Assembly: GCA_964566055.1 (NCBI GenBank)
Contig: CAZMHI010000013.1
Span: 1 to 64,000 of the forward strand
DNA length: 64,000 bases
Direction of reading: 5' to 3'
Source: TMED23 sp964566055
Lineage (GTDB): Bacteria; Pseudomonadota; Alphaproteobacteria; Rhodospirillales; UBA2165
The translations under genes were made by a program, and so were the position numbers. Below the pieces are notes generated by a model. That model saw only the letters and a program-made list of their open reading frames with translations, searched no databases and was not told the DNA's origin. Positions 26,466 to 35,669 of this stretch are shown here, in pieces (the stretch's first letter is position 1; every line of letters begins with the position of its first letter).

Positions 26466-27262
26466 GTAAAATACATGAAACAGCCATTATCGAGGATGGC
26501 GCTCAGATCGGCCAGGATGTTGTCATTGGGCCATATTGTTGTATCGGCCCAGAAGTGAAGCTGGGGGATGGTGTAAAATTTGAGTCTCATGTCGTTGCCT
26601 CCGGCATAACGTCAATCGGTCAAGGAACTCATATTTTTCCGTTTGCCTCAATCGGCACACAGCCCCAAGATCTTAAGTATCATGGCGAGATATCTCGCTT
26701 GGAAATTGGTGCCAACAATGTCATTCGCGAACACGTAACCATGAACCCGGGCACAGAAGGCGGCGGTCTATTGACCAAGGTTGGTGACAATTGCCTGTTT
26801 ATGATGGCGTCTCATGTCGCCCATGACTGCTTGATCGGCGACAGTGTCATTATGGTGAACAATGCGACTTTGGGCGGTCATGTGGAAATCGGCGAATTTG
26901 CTATTGTTGGCGGACTTTCAGCTGTTCATCAGTTTGTCCGGATAGGCCGCCATGCCATGATTGGTGGGATGTCTGGTGTCGAGAACGATGTTATTCCCTA
27001 TGGTTCTGTGGTCGGCAACCGGGCGCATCTATCAGGTTTAAATCTCGTTGGGCTTAAACGGCGTAATTTCTCGCGTGACGTCATTCATGATCTGCGCCGG
27101 GCCTATCGCCTATTATTTTCACAGGAAGGCACGCAAACCGAAAGATTGGCCGACGTCGCTGAGCTTTTCTCCAGCATCGAACCCGTGATGGAAATTTTGG
27201 ACTTTATGAACGAAGATTCCAGTCGCGCCATTTGCCAGCCTTTATTAGAGGATGCAGCCTAA
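26462..27262 (+). CDS. lpxA: UDP-N-acetylglucosamine acyltransferase
   Basis: A 266-aa first enzyme of lipid A synthesis, transferring a hydroxyacyl chain to the 3-OH of UDP-GlcNAc. A trimeric hexapeptide beta helix (IGQDVVIGPYCCIGPEV) carries the catalytic His in MMASHVAHDCLIGD and the acyl-length region NNATLGGHVEIG. The C-terminal helical domain includes GLKRRNFSRDVIHDL. The ATG overlaps the fabZ stop. The 3' end overlaps the start of the lpxI-lpxB fusion by 11 bases. Confidence 0.96.
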   Translation: MSKIHETAIIEDGAQIGQDVVIGPYCCIGPEVKLGDGVKFESHVVASGITSIGQGTHIFPFASIGTQPQDLKYHGEISRLEIGANNVIREHVTMNPGTEGGGLLTKVGDNCLFMMASHVAHDCLIGDSVIMVNNATLGGHVEIGEFAIVGGLSAVHQFVRIGRHAMIGGMSGVENDVIPYGSVVGNRAHLSGLNLVGLKRRNFSRDVIHDLRRAYRLLFSQEGTQTERLADVAELFSSIEPVMEILDFMNEDSSRAICQPLLEDAA

Positions 27263-29255
27263 GCTCGGCATCATTGCCGGCGGTGGAAGTCTGCCGCGGC
27301 GGATAATTGATATCTGCCGTGCGTCGGGGCGCGAATTCTATGTCATCGCCGTTGAGGGTCACGCCCGCCCGGAACAACTTGAAGATACTCCGCATAGTTG
27401 GATCAGAATAGGCACAGCAGGAAGCGGCTTGAATATTCTTAAACAAGAGAATGTCAAAGAGCTTGTGATGATTGGCGATGTCAAAATGCCATCACTCAAA
27501 GATTTACGCCCCGACATGAGAACGGCTAAGTTCTTCGCCAAATTTGGCACCAGGGCGTTAGGTGACAACAGTTTACTGTCAGCGGCGGCGGCCGAACTTG
27601 AGGCTGAAGGCTTTAGCGTTGTTGGCGTTGACGAAATACTGAATGATTTGTTGGCGCCGGAAGGTGTGCTTGGAGAAATCGCCGTTGGAGAAGAGATTGC
27701 CGAGGATATTGAGTTTGGACTTGCCGCTGCCCTTGATTTAGGACGGCGGGACATCGGCCAAGCGGTTATTGTAAAATCTGGTCAAGTTATCATTGATGAA
27801 GATAAAGCTGGAACGGCTGAAATGATTAGCCGTAGTCGTACGTGCATACCTGACGGTCAGGGCGGTATTCTTGTTAAAATTAAAAAGCCGGGGCAAGACC
27901 GGCGCATGGATTTGCCGACCATTGGCACTGATACGATTGCACAGGCACGCGATGCCGGCTTATCAGGTATCGTCATTCAGGCGGAGGAGACCATAATCGT
28001 CGATCTCGCTGACGTCGTAGAAGCCGCCAATAGCGCTGGTATATTCATACAAGCTGTTCGGCTGGATGAGGACAATGCTGCGAGCCTTCCCGAAATCTAC
28101 CTAATCGCTGGAGAGCCTTCTGGCGATCACCTGGGCGCACGTTTAATGGCCGCTCTCAAATCCCAAACGAGTGATCAGGTAAGATTTAGCGGCATCGGTG
28201 GCCCTGAAATGGCCAAGCAAGGGCTCTCCAGTCTATTCCCAATGTCGGAGCTAACGGTCATGGGATTGGCGGAAGTGTTGCCTCGATTGCCGAACCTCCT
28301 GCGGCGAATTGGTGAGACGGCAAAGCATATATTGAACACCAAACCCGATGTTGTGGTTACCATTGATGCGCCGGATTTCTCACTGCGGGTGGCTAAAAAA
28401 ATACACGGTAAGTCGATCCCGTTGGTGCATTACGTTGCGCCTTCAGTATGGGCCTGGAAGCCGGGCAGGGCGAAGAAAATTGCGCCAGTTCTTGATCATC
28501 TGATGACCTTGCTGCCCTTCGAGCCGCCTTATTTTGAAAAAGAAGGGCTCGCCAGTACTTTTGTCGGTCATTCTATACTTGAAAGTGATGCAGCCAATGG
28601 TGATGGCGCAGGATTTCGCGCCCGACACGATATCGAGCCGACTGCAAAAGTTTTATGCGTTCTGCCGGGTAGCCGTCAGAGCGAAGTTAAGTTTCTTTTA
28701 CCGGTTCTTCTTGAGACAATTAAACATTTAGATCGCTCAAATCTGCGGATTATTCTGCCAGCGGTTGTGACGGTCGAAGCAACCATTAAGCAGGCGATTG
28801 CAAGCTGGCCGGCGGAAATCTCAAAACTGCTGACAATTGTTACAGGGGACGAAGAGAAAATTGATGCCTTTGCGGCTTCGGATGCCGCCATTGCCGCCTC
28901 TGGTACTGTCGCCCTTGAACTAGCTTTGGCGCGGGTGCCTTATGTGACGATATATAAATTTAATGCACTAACTGCGATTATTGCACGACGACTGGTTAAA
29001 ACGCCTTTCGCTAATATCATTAATGTACTGCTTGATCAGGAAGCCGTGCCTGAGCTTATTCAGGAAAGGTGCCGGGGCGATATTATCGCTTCTCACGTTG
29101 CAAAATTTTTATCGGCGGACGATAGTGCAGAAATTCAAGTGGCGTCCTTCGATAAAGCCATCTCGAGGTTGCAGGATGGTGATCACAAGCCAAGTGAAAG
29201 AGCGGCCAAGGTTGTGCTTGACGTCATAGCCCAGCGGGCAAAACTTACCAACTAA
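27252..29255 (+). CDS. lpxI-lpxB: Fused LpxI-LpxB: UDP-2,3-diacylglucosamine pyrophosphatase and lipid-A-disaccharide synthase
   Basis: A single 667-aa frame. Residues 1-about 275 are LpxI (LGIIAGGGSLPRRIID, VMIGDVKMPSLKDLRPD, LGDNSLLSAAAAELEAEGF, MDLPTIGTDTIAQA), which hydrolyses UDP-2,3-diacylglucosamine to lipid X and UMP. From about residue 279 it is LpxB (EIYLIAGEPSGDHLGARLM, VHYVAPSVWAWKPGR, LPGSRQSEVKFLLP, AIAASGTVALELALA), the inverting glycosyltransferase that joins lipid X to a second UDP-diacylglucosamine. No Met, stop or ribosome binding site is visible at the junction (RLDEDNAASLPE), so both steps are made as one polypeptide. Both halves look complete. Usually these are two adjacent genes in Alphaproteobacteria. 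Confidence 0.93.
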   Translation: MQPKLGIIAGGGSLPRRIIDICRASGREFYVIAVEGHARPEQLEDTPHSWIRIGTAGSGLNILKQENVKELVMIGDVKMPSLKDLRPDMRTAKFFAKFGTRALGDNSLLSAAAAELEAEGFSVVGVDEILNDLLAPEGVLGEIAVGEEIAEDIEFGLAAALDLGRRDIGQAVIVKSGQVIIDEDKAGTAEMISRSRTCIPDGQGGILVKIKKPGQDRRMDLPTIGTDTIAQARDAGLSGIVIQAEETIIVDLADVVEAANSAGIFIQAVRLDEDNAASLPEIYLIAGEPSGDHLGARLMAALKSQTSDQVRFSGIGGPEMAKQGLSSLFPMSELTVMGLAEVLPRLPNLLRRIGETAKHILNTKPDVVVTIDAPDFSLRVAKKIHGKSIPLVHYVAPSVWAWKPGRAKKIAPVLDHLMTLLPFEPPYFEKEGLASTFVGHSILESDAANGDGAGFRARHDIEPTAKVLCVLPGSRQSEVKFLLPVLLETIKHLDRSNLRIILPAVVTVEATIKQAIASWPAEISKLLTIVTGDEEKIDAFAASDAAIAASGTVALELALARVPYVTIYKFNALTAIIARRLVKTPFANIINVLLDQEAVPELIQERCRGDIIASHVAKFLSADDSAEIQVASFDKAISRLQDGDHKPSERAAKVVLDVIAQRAKLTN

Positions 29256-29278
29256 ATCAATAGAAAATAGAGGGAAAA

Positions 29279-29686
29279 ATGAACGAATTATCCAGTACTT
29301 TCAGACTGTTACACACCATGATCCGAGTTCAGGATTTAGACAAATCAATCGATTTCTACACGCGTTTGCTGGGTATGAATGAACTGCGCCGAACTGATTT
29401 TGAAGGCGGGCGGTTCACTTTGGCGTTTGTTGGCTATGGCGATGAGGAAAGTAATGCAGTCGTTGAATTGACCCATAACTGGGATCAGGCAGAACCTTAT
29501 GAACTTGGCGATGGCTTTGGCCATCTGGCGATTGCCGTACCGGACGCTTATGCGGTCTGTGAAGCAATGGAAAAAGAAGGGGTCGAAGTACCACGCCCGG
29601 CGGGTCCGATGAAGCATGGCACGCGCGTTATTGCCTTCATCAAAGACCCGGATGGTTACATGATTGAGTTAGTGCAACGCGACTGA
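29279..29686 (+). CDS. gloA: Lactoylglutathione lyase (glyoxalase I)
   Basis: A 135-aa vicinal-oxygen-chelate enzyme that converts the methylglyoxal-glutathione hemithioacetal to S-lactoylglutathione. The four metal ligands of the family are visible: His in LLHTMIRV, Glu in AVVELTHNW, His in GFGHLAIAV and Glu in YMIELVQRD. Length equals E. coli GloA (135 aa), the short nickel-type form. It lies just after lpxI-lpxB and converges on gltA with a 5-base gap. Confidence 0.95.
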   Translation: MNELSSTFRLLHTMIRVQDLDKSIDFYTRLLGMNELRRTDFEGGRFTLAFVGYGDEESNAVVELTHNWDQAEPYELGDGFGHLAIAVPDAYAVCEAMEKEGVEVPRPAGPMKHGTRVIAFIKDPDGYMIELVQRD

Positions 29687-29691
29687 CTGTT

Positions 29692-30996
29692 TTAGCGCTT
29701 ACCTACTTCTACATAATCGCGGCTATCTGAGCCGAGATAAAGCTGACGTGGCCGGCCGATTTTCTGCGTCGGATCTTCGATCATTTCATTCCACTGTGAA
29801 ATCCAGCCAACCGTACGGGCAACCGCAAACAACACAGTAAACATTGAAACCGGAATGCCGATCGCTTTGAATATAATACCGGAATAGAAATCGACATTGG
29901 GGTAGAGTTTACGCTCAACGAAATACTCATCTTCGAGGGCGATACGCTCCAATTCCATGGCCAGATCAAGCAGTGGTTCATCAGTGATGCCCAGCTCACT
30001 CAGCACTTCATGGCAGGATTGCTGCATAACTTTAGCGCGAGGATCAAAGTTCTTATAGACCCGGTGGCCAAAGCCCATGAGGCGGAATGGATCATCCTTA
30101 TCTTTGGCTTTTTTGACAAATTCGTTGATATTGCTGACATCACCGATTTGATTGAGCATGGTCAGCACAGCTTCATTGGCGCCGCCATGTGCCGGGCCCC
30201 AAAGTGAAGCAATGCCGGCAGCGATACAGGCAAATGGGTTAGCGCCACTCGAGCCCGCCAGGCGAACTGTCGAAGTTGAGGCATTTTGCTCATGGTCGGC
30301 ATGGAGAATAAGGATGCGATCCATCGCTTTGGAGAGTGTCGGGCTGACTTGGTAATCTTCAGCCGGTGTTGCAAACATCATGTGGAGGAAGTTTTCGGCA
30401 AATCCAAGATCATTACGAGGTGAAATGAACGGCTGGCCAACTGAATATTTAAAGGCCTGAGCGGCGATTGTAGGTACTTTGGCGATCAAGCGGTAGGACG
30501 ACACCATACGGTGATGCGGATCGTTAATATCCAAACTGTCATGGTAAAAGGCGGAAAGTGCGCCAACCACGCCGCACATCACGGCCATCGGGTGGGCATC
30601 ACGCCGGAAGCCATGGAAAAAGGAGTTAAACTGCTCATGCAGCATCGTGTGATGGGTAATATCATGGACGAATTTTGATTTTTCTTCTTGGTTCGGCAAT
30701 TCACCGTAGAGCAGCAGGTAACAGGTCTCAAGATAGTCTGATTTTTCCGCTAATTGGTCGATTGGGTAGCCGCGATAGAGTAAAATGCCTTCGTCGCCAT
30801 CAATATAGGTAATTTTAGATTCACAGCTGCCCGTTGAGGTAAAACCAGGGTCATATGTAAAACAGTCGGTATCAGCATAAAGCCGTCGAACATCGATGAC
30901 CCGAGGGCCAACAGAGCCGTCTAAAACCGGTAACTCCCAAGAATCACCTGAGCTATTGTCGGTTAGTGTAAAGGAGTTTGTATTCTTGTCGTTCAT
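29692..30996 (-). CDS. gltA: Citrate synthase (type II, hexameric)
   Basis: A 434-aa TCA-cycle entry enzyme condensing oxaloacetate and acetyl-CoA. The catalytic triad is visible: His in LWGPAHGGANEAV, His in MGFGHRVYKNFDPRA and Asp in YPNVDFYSGII. HADHEQNASTSTVRLAGSS is the conserved oxaloacetate-site helix. The N-terminal extension and length fit the NADH-regulated Gram-negative type. Transcribed after gltX (98-bp gap), probably from its own promoter in that gap. Confidence 0.97.
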   Translation of the reverse strand: MNDKNTNSFTLTDNSSGDSWELPVLDGSVGPRVIDVRRLYADTDCFTYDPGFTSTGSCESKITYIDGDEGILLYRGYPIDQLAEKSDYLETCYLLLYGELPNQEEKSKFVHDITHHTMLHEQFNSFFHGFRRDAHPMAVMCGVVGALSAFYHDSLDINDPHHRMVSSYRLIAKVPTIAAQAFKYSVGQPFISPRNDLGFAENFLHMMFATPAEDYQVSPTLSKAMDRILILHADHEQNASTSTVRLAGSSGANPFACIAAGIASLWGPAHGGANEAVLTMLNQIGDVSNINEFVKKAKDKDDPFRLMGFGHRVYKNFDPRAKVMQQSCHEVLSELGITDEPLLDLAMELERIALEDEYFVERKLYPNVDFYSGIIFKAIGIPVSMFTVLFAVARTVGWISQWNEMIEDPTQKIGRPRQLYLGSDSRDYVEVGKR

Positions 30997-31094
30997 GGTT
31001 TTTAACCCCCAAGGATTAGTGATTGTTGTGTGCCGGTTGCGGGCGGAAATATGAATTTTTTTACCGGAATGTCAAGCTAGGCTGATTAGAGTTC

Positions 31095-32498
31095 CTATAA
31101 AATAACATCGTCCAGACGCGCTAAAGTTTCATCTTTGCCAAGAATTTCCATAACCTCAAAAATGCCGGGAGAGGCATGTGAACCGCTTAAGGCGGAGCGC
31201 AACGGTTGGGCAATTTTGCCTAATCCAACCTCCTCTTTTTCGGCCACATCACGGGCAATTTGGTTAAGTGATTCATGGTCCCAGGTTTCGGAATTCGTTA
31301 ATTCTGTGCTTATTTTAGCCACCATATCAAGGCCATTTTGATCCAAATTCTTGGCCGCTTTGGGCGTAATTTCGATTGGTCTTGTAGCTGCGTAAAATAC
31401 AGCGTTTTCAGCTAGTTCCAGAATATTTTTAGCGCGATCCTTTAGGCTGTCCATACCCTGGATTAAGCGTATTTCAGCCTCGGCGGCAATCTTACCATCC
31501 AGTAATTTGGTGACTTCCGGCAGGATCAGTTCAACCAACCGGCCGTTATCCGCCTCGGTGATGTAATGACTGTTTAAACTTGAGAGCTTATCCATGTCAA
31601 AACGGGAGGCACCCTTGCCGACAGCGTCCAGATCAAACCATTCAATTGCCTGTTCCTGGCTGATAATTTCATCATCGCCATGTGACCAGCCGAGGCGCAA
31701 TAAATAATTATTTAAGGCCTCCGGTAAAAAACCCATGTCTCGGTAAGCTTCAACACCGAGAGCGCCATGACGTTTCGAAAGTTTGGCGCCATCGCTGCCA
31801 TGAAGCAGTGGCATGTGAGCAAAAATAGGCAGCTGCCAATCAAGTGCATTATAGATCTGAATTTGCCGAAAGGTATTTGTCAGGTGATCATCGCCGCGGA
31901 CCACGTGGGTTATGCCCATATCATGATCATCGACGACCACCGCCAGCATGTAGGTCGGTGTACCATCGGCACGCAACAAAATCATATCATCCAGCTGATT
32001 ATGATTTACCGTTACGTCACCTTGGATGGCATCAGTAATACTGGTTTCACCTTCCTCCGGGGCTTTTAGCCTGACCACTGGATCGATACCGGCCGGTGCC
32101 TCAGAAGGGTCGCGATCCCGCCAAGTGCCGTCATAGAGCCGGGTGCTGCCGGCCGCCCGCGCGGTTTCCCTCATTTCTGCTAGTTCTTCCGGCGAACAGT
32201 AGCAGTGATAGGCCTTACCATCTGCCAGCAATTGGCGGGCAATCTCGGCATGGCGGTCGCGGCGTTCAAACTGAGAGTAGGCGTCGCCGTCCCAGTCCAA
32301 ACCAAGCCATTTCATACCACCAAAAATTGCTTCAACTGCTTCATCAGTGGAGCGTTTTCGGTCCGTATCCTCGATGCGCAATAAGAATTCACCACCATGG
32401 TGTTTGGCGTAAAGCCAATTAAACAGAGCAGTGCGGGCGCCGCCAATATGGAGAAAACCTGTAGGCGAGGGGGCAAAACGGGTAACGACTTTGGACAA
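31095..32498 (-). CDS. gltX: Glutamyl-tRNA synthetase
   Basis: A 467-aa class I synthetase. The HIGH motif appears as PSPTGFLHIGGARTALFNWL and the KMSKS loop as DGAKLSKRHGALG; HCYCSPEEL gives part of a zinc-like knuckle region. The C-terminal helical anticodon domain ends in LGKDETLARLDDVIL. KLSKR is normal for bacterial GluRS. Divergent from comEC with a 138-bp gap. Confidence 0.96.
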   Translation of the reverse strand: MSKVVTRFAPSPTGFLHIGGARTALFNWLYAKHHGGEFLLRIEDTDRKRSTDEAVEAIFGGMKWLGLDWDGDAYSQFERRDRHAEIARQLLADGKAYHCYCSPEELAEMRETARAAGSTRLYDGTWRDRDPSEAPAGIDPVVRLKAPEEGETSITDAIQGDVTVNHNQLDDMILLRADGTPTYMLAVVVDDHDMGITHVVRGDDHLTNTFRQIQIYNALDWQLPIFAHMPLLHGSDGAKLSKRHGALGVEAYRDMGFLPEALNNYLLRLGWSHGDDEIISQEQAIEWFDLDAVGKGASRFDMDKLSSLNSHYITEADNGRLVELILPEVTKLLDGKIAAEAEIRLIQGMDSLKDRAKNILELAENAVFYAATRPIEITPKAAKNLDQNGLDMVAKISTELTNSETWDHESLNQIARDVAEKEEVGLGKIAQPLRSALSGSHASPGIFEVMEILGKDETLARLDDVIL

Positions 32499-32636
32499 AA
32501 CAGTTCAACCTGTTGAAAATATTGGATAAATTATCAAGAGGCGGGCAGTTTAGCGGCTCGATCCAACTCTGTCACTCTGAAAACCAGTTGGTGAAGATAA
32601 GTCGACGGATATGGGTATTAATGCTAGTAAATTAAT

Positions 32637-34748
32637 ATGGCACAACACTTAAAAATTATTTCAAATCAATTTCTCAGCGACCGTGACCGCTGGGTGCTCT
32701 GGTTGCCGGTCTGTGTTGGTCTTGGCGTGGGCGGCTATTTCAGTTTGAATGCCGAGCCGCCGGTCTGGCTGGGTATCCTCACAGTTATAGGTGCCGGATT
32801 TGTTACCTACTTGATGAAGCATAATTTTTTAATACTCTGTAGCGGCATGGCCATAATCGCTGTCGCTATCGGCTTCACCGCGGCACAATGGCGAACTCTA
32901 ACAGTTGCGCATCCAGTTTTACAAAAACGCCTCGGACCCACCAGCATCAGTGGACGTATTCTGCATGTTGAAAACTTTGAAAATGGTCCGCGTGTTACGC
33001 TCGAAAAACTTCATCTGGCCTATTTACCGCCATACCAGACGCCACAAAAAGCCCGTCTTAAATTCCGCGGTAAGCAGCCTGACTTGTCGCCCGGGCAATG
33101 GATTAAAGTGCGGGGCGTGCTGACACTACCCCCGGCGCCGGTTATGCCGGGCAGCTTTGATTTTCAACGGCGCTTCTATTTCATGGAAATTGGTGCGACC
33201 GGTTTCGCTATGGGAAAGGCTGAGATACTGCAAAATTCCGCCGATGGAGCCGCTGCTCTACCAATTTCAACAATTGTCAATTTGTATATTGCAAAGCTTC
33301 GTCATGGTGTTGCCGAAAATATACGCCGTATTATTCCGGGGGCGATAGGGGGCGTCGCGGCGGCGCTGATGACGGGTGATAGAAGCGGCATTTCAAAATC
33401 AGTGCTGGAGGCTTTCAGGCAATCGGGTTTGGCTCATTTGCTGGCTATTTCAGGTCTCCATATTGGTTTGGTGGCAGGACTTTTATTTGGCGGTATCAGG
33501 GCTACTTTAGCGCTTATTCCCGCCATTGCTCTCCGCCAGCCGATCAAGAAATGGGCGGCCTTTTTGGCCATAATAGGTGCTTTCGGCTATGCCGTAATGG
33601 CTGGCGCAACCGTGCCGACACAGCGCGCTTTCTTGATGATCAGTCTGGTGTTGCTGGCGGTGATTTTTGACCGCCAAGGCATTTCATTGCGCCTGGTTGC
33701 ATGGGCGGCGCTGGTTATTCTTATAGTGAGGCCGGAAAGTTTGTTGGGCGCCAGTTTTCAACTTTCTTTTGCCGCCGTAATTGCCCTAATCGCCGCGTAT
33801 GAATTCTTGAAGGAACACACCATTGATCCGGCGCGCACCGACTGGTGGCGGCGGCCGGCCCGCTATATTGCCGGCATTGCCCTAACCACGATAATTGCCA
33901 CCGCTGCAACATCACCATTTGCGATCTATCATTTTAATCAAATGGCGCAGTTTGGTTTATTTGCCAATGTACTGGCCGTGCCGGTGACAGCGCTTTGGGT
34001 GATGCCCTGGGCTATTCTTTCATTTATTTTGATGCCGTTTGGCTTGGTTGAATTAGGTTTAATCCCGATGAGCTGGGGCGTTGAACTGATTATCGACATT
34101 GCTCAAACTGTTGCCGGCTGGAAAGGCGCTGTGGTCATTGTCCCTGCCTTACCGGTCTCGGCTCTTGTGGCCTTTGGTCTCGGCGGGCTGTGGCTTTGTT
34201 TATGGCGACAAAAATGGCGAGTGGGAGGAGTAGGCCTCGTTGCGATTGGGCTCAGCTCCGTAATTTTTGTTTCTGCTCCCGACATCGTCGTTGAGGAACG
34301 CGGCAAGCTATTTGCGGTCAAAGGGGCAAGCGGAACGTTGCATTTGTCTTCCCAGCGGGTTTCAAAATTTGCCGGTGAAACCTGGTTGCGGCGGGTCGGG
34401 CAAAGTAATCAGATCAGCCAAAATTGGCCCAAACAGGGTTTTTCGCGAGATAAATCCCTGACCTGCGACCGCTTGGGCTGTATCTATGCGCAAAAAGGCC
34501 ACAAAGTTGCACTTATTACCGATTCCCAAGCCGTTCCAGAAGATTGCCGTAGCGCTGACATTATCGTTAGTGCGGTGCCGGTGCCATGGCACTGCCCATC
34601 GGCCAAGCTGGTCATCGACTGGTTTGATTTGTGGCGCAATGGCGCCCATGCTATTTGGTTGAAGCCCGAAGGTGCAATTGTCGAGAACGTCAATGATAAA
34701 AGAGGACGCAGACCTTGGGTCTTACGTCCTCCAGAAAAGAAGAACTAA
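32637..34748 (+). CDS. comEC: ComEC/Rec2-family DNA uptake channel protein
   Basis: A 703-aa polytopic inner-membrane protein of the ComEC family, which moves single-stranded DNA into the cytoplasm during transformation. An N-terminal OB-like DUF4131 region (SISGRILHVENFENGPRVTL) precedes the competence domain with the signature GLAHLLAISGLHIGLVAGLL and about ten helices to residue 540. The C-terminal metallo-beta-lactamase domain of Bacillus ComEC is reduced to about 150 residues and I see no HxHxDH zinc motif, so nuclease function is unlikely. The final codons double as the lexA terminator on the other strand. Confidence 0.88.
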   Translation: MAQHLKIISNQFLSDRDRWVLWLPVCVGLGVGGYFSLNAEPPVWLGILTVIGAGFVTYLMKHNFLILCSGMAIIAVAIGFTAAQWRTLTVAHPVLQKRLGPTSISGRILHVENFENGPRVTLEKLHLAYLPPYQTPQKARLKFRGKQPDLSPGQWIKVRGVLTLPPAPVMPGSFDFQRRFYFMEIGATGFAMGKAEILQNSADGAAALPISTIVNLYIAKLRHGVAENIRRIIPGAIGGVAAALMTGDRSGISKSVLEAFRQSGLAHLLAISGLHIGLVAGLLFGGIRATLALIPAIALRQPIKKWAAFLAIIGAFGYAVMAGATVPTQRAFLMISLVLLAVIFDRQGISLRLVAWAALVILIVRPESLLGASFQLSFAAVIALIAAYEFLKEHTIDPARTDWWRRPARYIAGIALTTIIATAATSPFAIYHFNQMAQFGLFANVLAVPVTALWVMPWAILSFILMPFGLVELGLIPMSWGVELIIDIAQTVAGWKGAVVIVPALPVSALVAFGLGGLWLCLWRQKWRVGGVGLVAIGLSSVIFVSAPDIVVEERGKLFAVKGASGTLHLSSQRVSKFAGETWLRRVGQSNQISQNWPKQGFSRDKSLTCDRLGCIYAQKGHKVALITDSQAVPEDCRSADIIVSAVPVPWHCPSAKLVIDWFDLWRNGAHAIWLKPEGAIVENVNDKRGRRPWVLRPPEKKN
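34697..34731 (-). terminator. Intrinsic terminator of lexA, embedded in comEC
   Basis: Read on the minus strand, arms GAGGACG+AGACC and GGTCT+CGTCCTC pair with a small interior mismatch and a 3-base loop (positions 34731-34702), followed by TTTTAT. The hairpin begins 23 bases after the lexA stop and lies wholly inside the last codons of the convergent comEC. Confidence 0.6.
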
Positions 34749-34754
34749 ATCGGC

Positions 34755-35444
34755 TTAATGATAAGAGCGGATCAAGCCGACGAGTTTGCCTTGCACTTTA
34801 ACTCTGTCCGGGCCGAATATCCGTGTCTCATAATCTTTGTTCGCCGGTTCCAGGGCAATCGTATCGCCTTTTTTACGTATGCGTTTGAGCGTTGCCTCAC
34901 TGTCATCAACCAAAGCGACGACAATAGTACCGTTTTCAGCCGTATCACATTTCTCGATAACCACCCTATCGCCATCATGAATACCGGCTTCAATCATGGA
35001 ATCTCCATCAATTTCAAGGGCATAGTGCTCACCGCGGCCCATCAGGTCAGGCGGTACGCCAATAAAGCTGGTCGGGTCGCTAATGGCTTCGATGGGCGTA
35101 CCAGCAGCAATTCTGCCCAACAAAGGAAGCTCTGCTGTATCATTGGCGGCGGAAGGCTGTGCTTCGCCATTCCCAAAATCGCCTTTAATAACATTCGGTG
35201 CATAAGCCGGCGCGTTGGAACTTTGTGCATTTTCAGGCAGCTTGATGACTTCCAAGGCGCGGGCGCGATGGGGGAGGCGGCGGATAAATCCCCGTTCTTC
35301 CAAACCGGTGATGAGCCGGTGAATGCCGGATTTGGATTTCAAATCAAGAGCATCTTTCATTTCATCGAAAGAAGGTGACACACCAGTTTCTCGGAGACTG
35401 TGATCGATATACATAAGCAATTCATATTGTTTTTTAGTGAGCAT
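34755..35444 (-). CDS. lexA: LexA SOS repressor
   Basis: A 229-aa repressor of DNA-damage genes. The N-terminal winged helix spans about residues 1-65 (LTKKQYELLMYIDHSL, SKSGIHRLITGLEERGFIRR). A linker leads to the self-cleavage Ala-Gly in GRIAAGTP. The S24-protease Ser is in GDSMIEAGI and the general-base Lys in EATLKRIRKKG. Two LexA-type half-site clusters lie upstream, so it is autoregulated. It follows moeA on the same strand but has its own promoter in the 225-bp gap. Confidence 0.96.
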   Translation of the reverse strand: MLTKKQYELLMYIDHSLRETGVSPSFDEMKDALDLKSKSGIHRLITGLEERGFIRRLPHRARALEVIKLPENAQSSNAPAYAPNVIKGDFGNGEAQPSAANDTAELPLLGRIAAGTPIEAISDPTSFIGVPPDLMGRGEHYALEIDGDSMIEAGIHDGDRVVIEKCDTAENGTIVVALVDDSEATLKRIRKKGDTIALEPANKDYETRIFGPDRVKVQGKLVGLIRSYH

Positions 35445-35556
35445 TTTGAAACTCCTGATTTTTATTGCTCTGCATCAATTCAACTTTATCGTTAGCTGTG
35501 ATTTCGAGGTCAAAATCACAATATAGCCGCCTTAGTTGTGCTACCTACTAAATATA

Positions 35557-35596
35557 GAACAAAACCAAAACGTCTATACTTGTTCTAGTTTGGTTC
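35557..35596 (-). promoter_or_regulatory. LexA boxes upstream of lexA
   Basis: GTTC-N7-GTTC, the alphaproteobacterial LexA consensus, is exact at 35582-35596. A second site at 35557-35571 reads GAAC-N7-AAAC on the plus strand (GTTT-N7-GTTC on the minus), one base off. They lie about 115-150 bp upstream of the lexA start in the moeA-lexA gap, consistent with autorepression. Confidence 0.75.
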
Positions 35597-35669
35597 TTTT
35601 TTGAGGTCAAGAGGGAAAATTGTAAAAAAGGGCGTTTTTTTGGGAAAAGTGACAAAAAAACGACAATTG

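Noticed and set aside
34758..35378. A 206-codon plus-strand frame opposite lexA
   Set aside because: Its frame mirrors the lexA codons; comEC already ends just before it, and it resembles no protein family.
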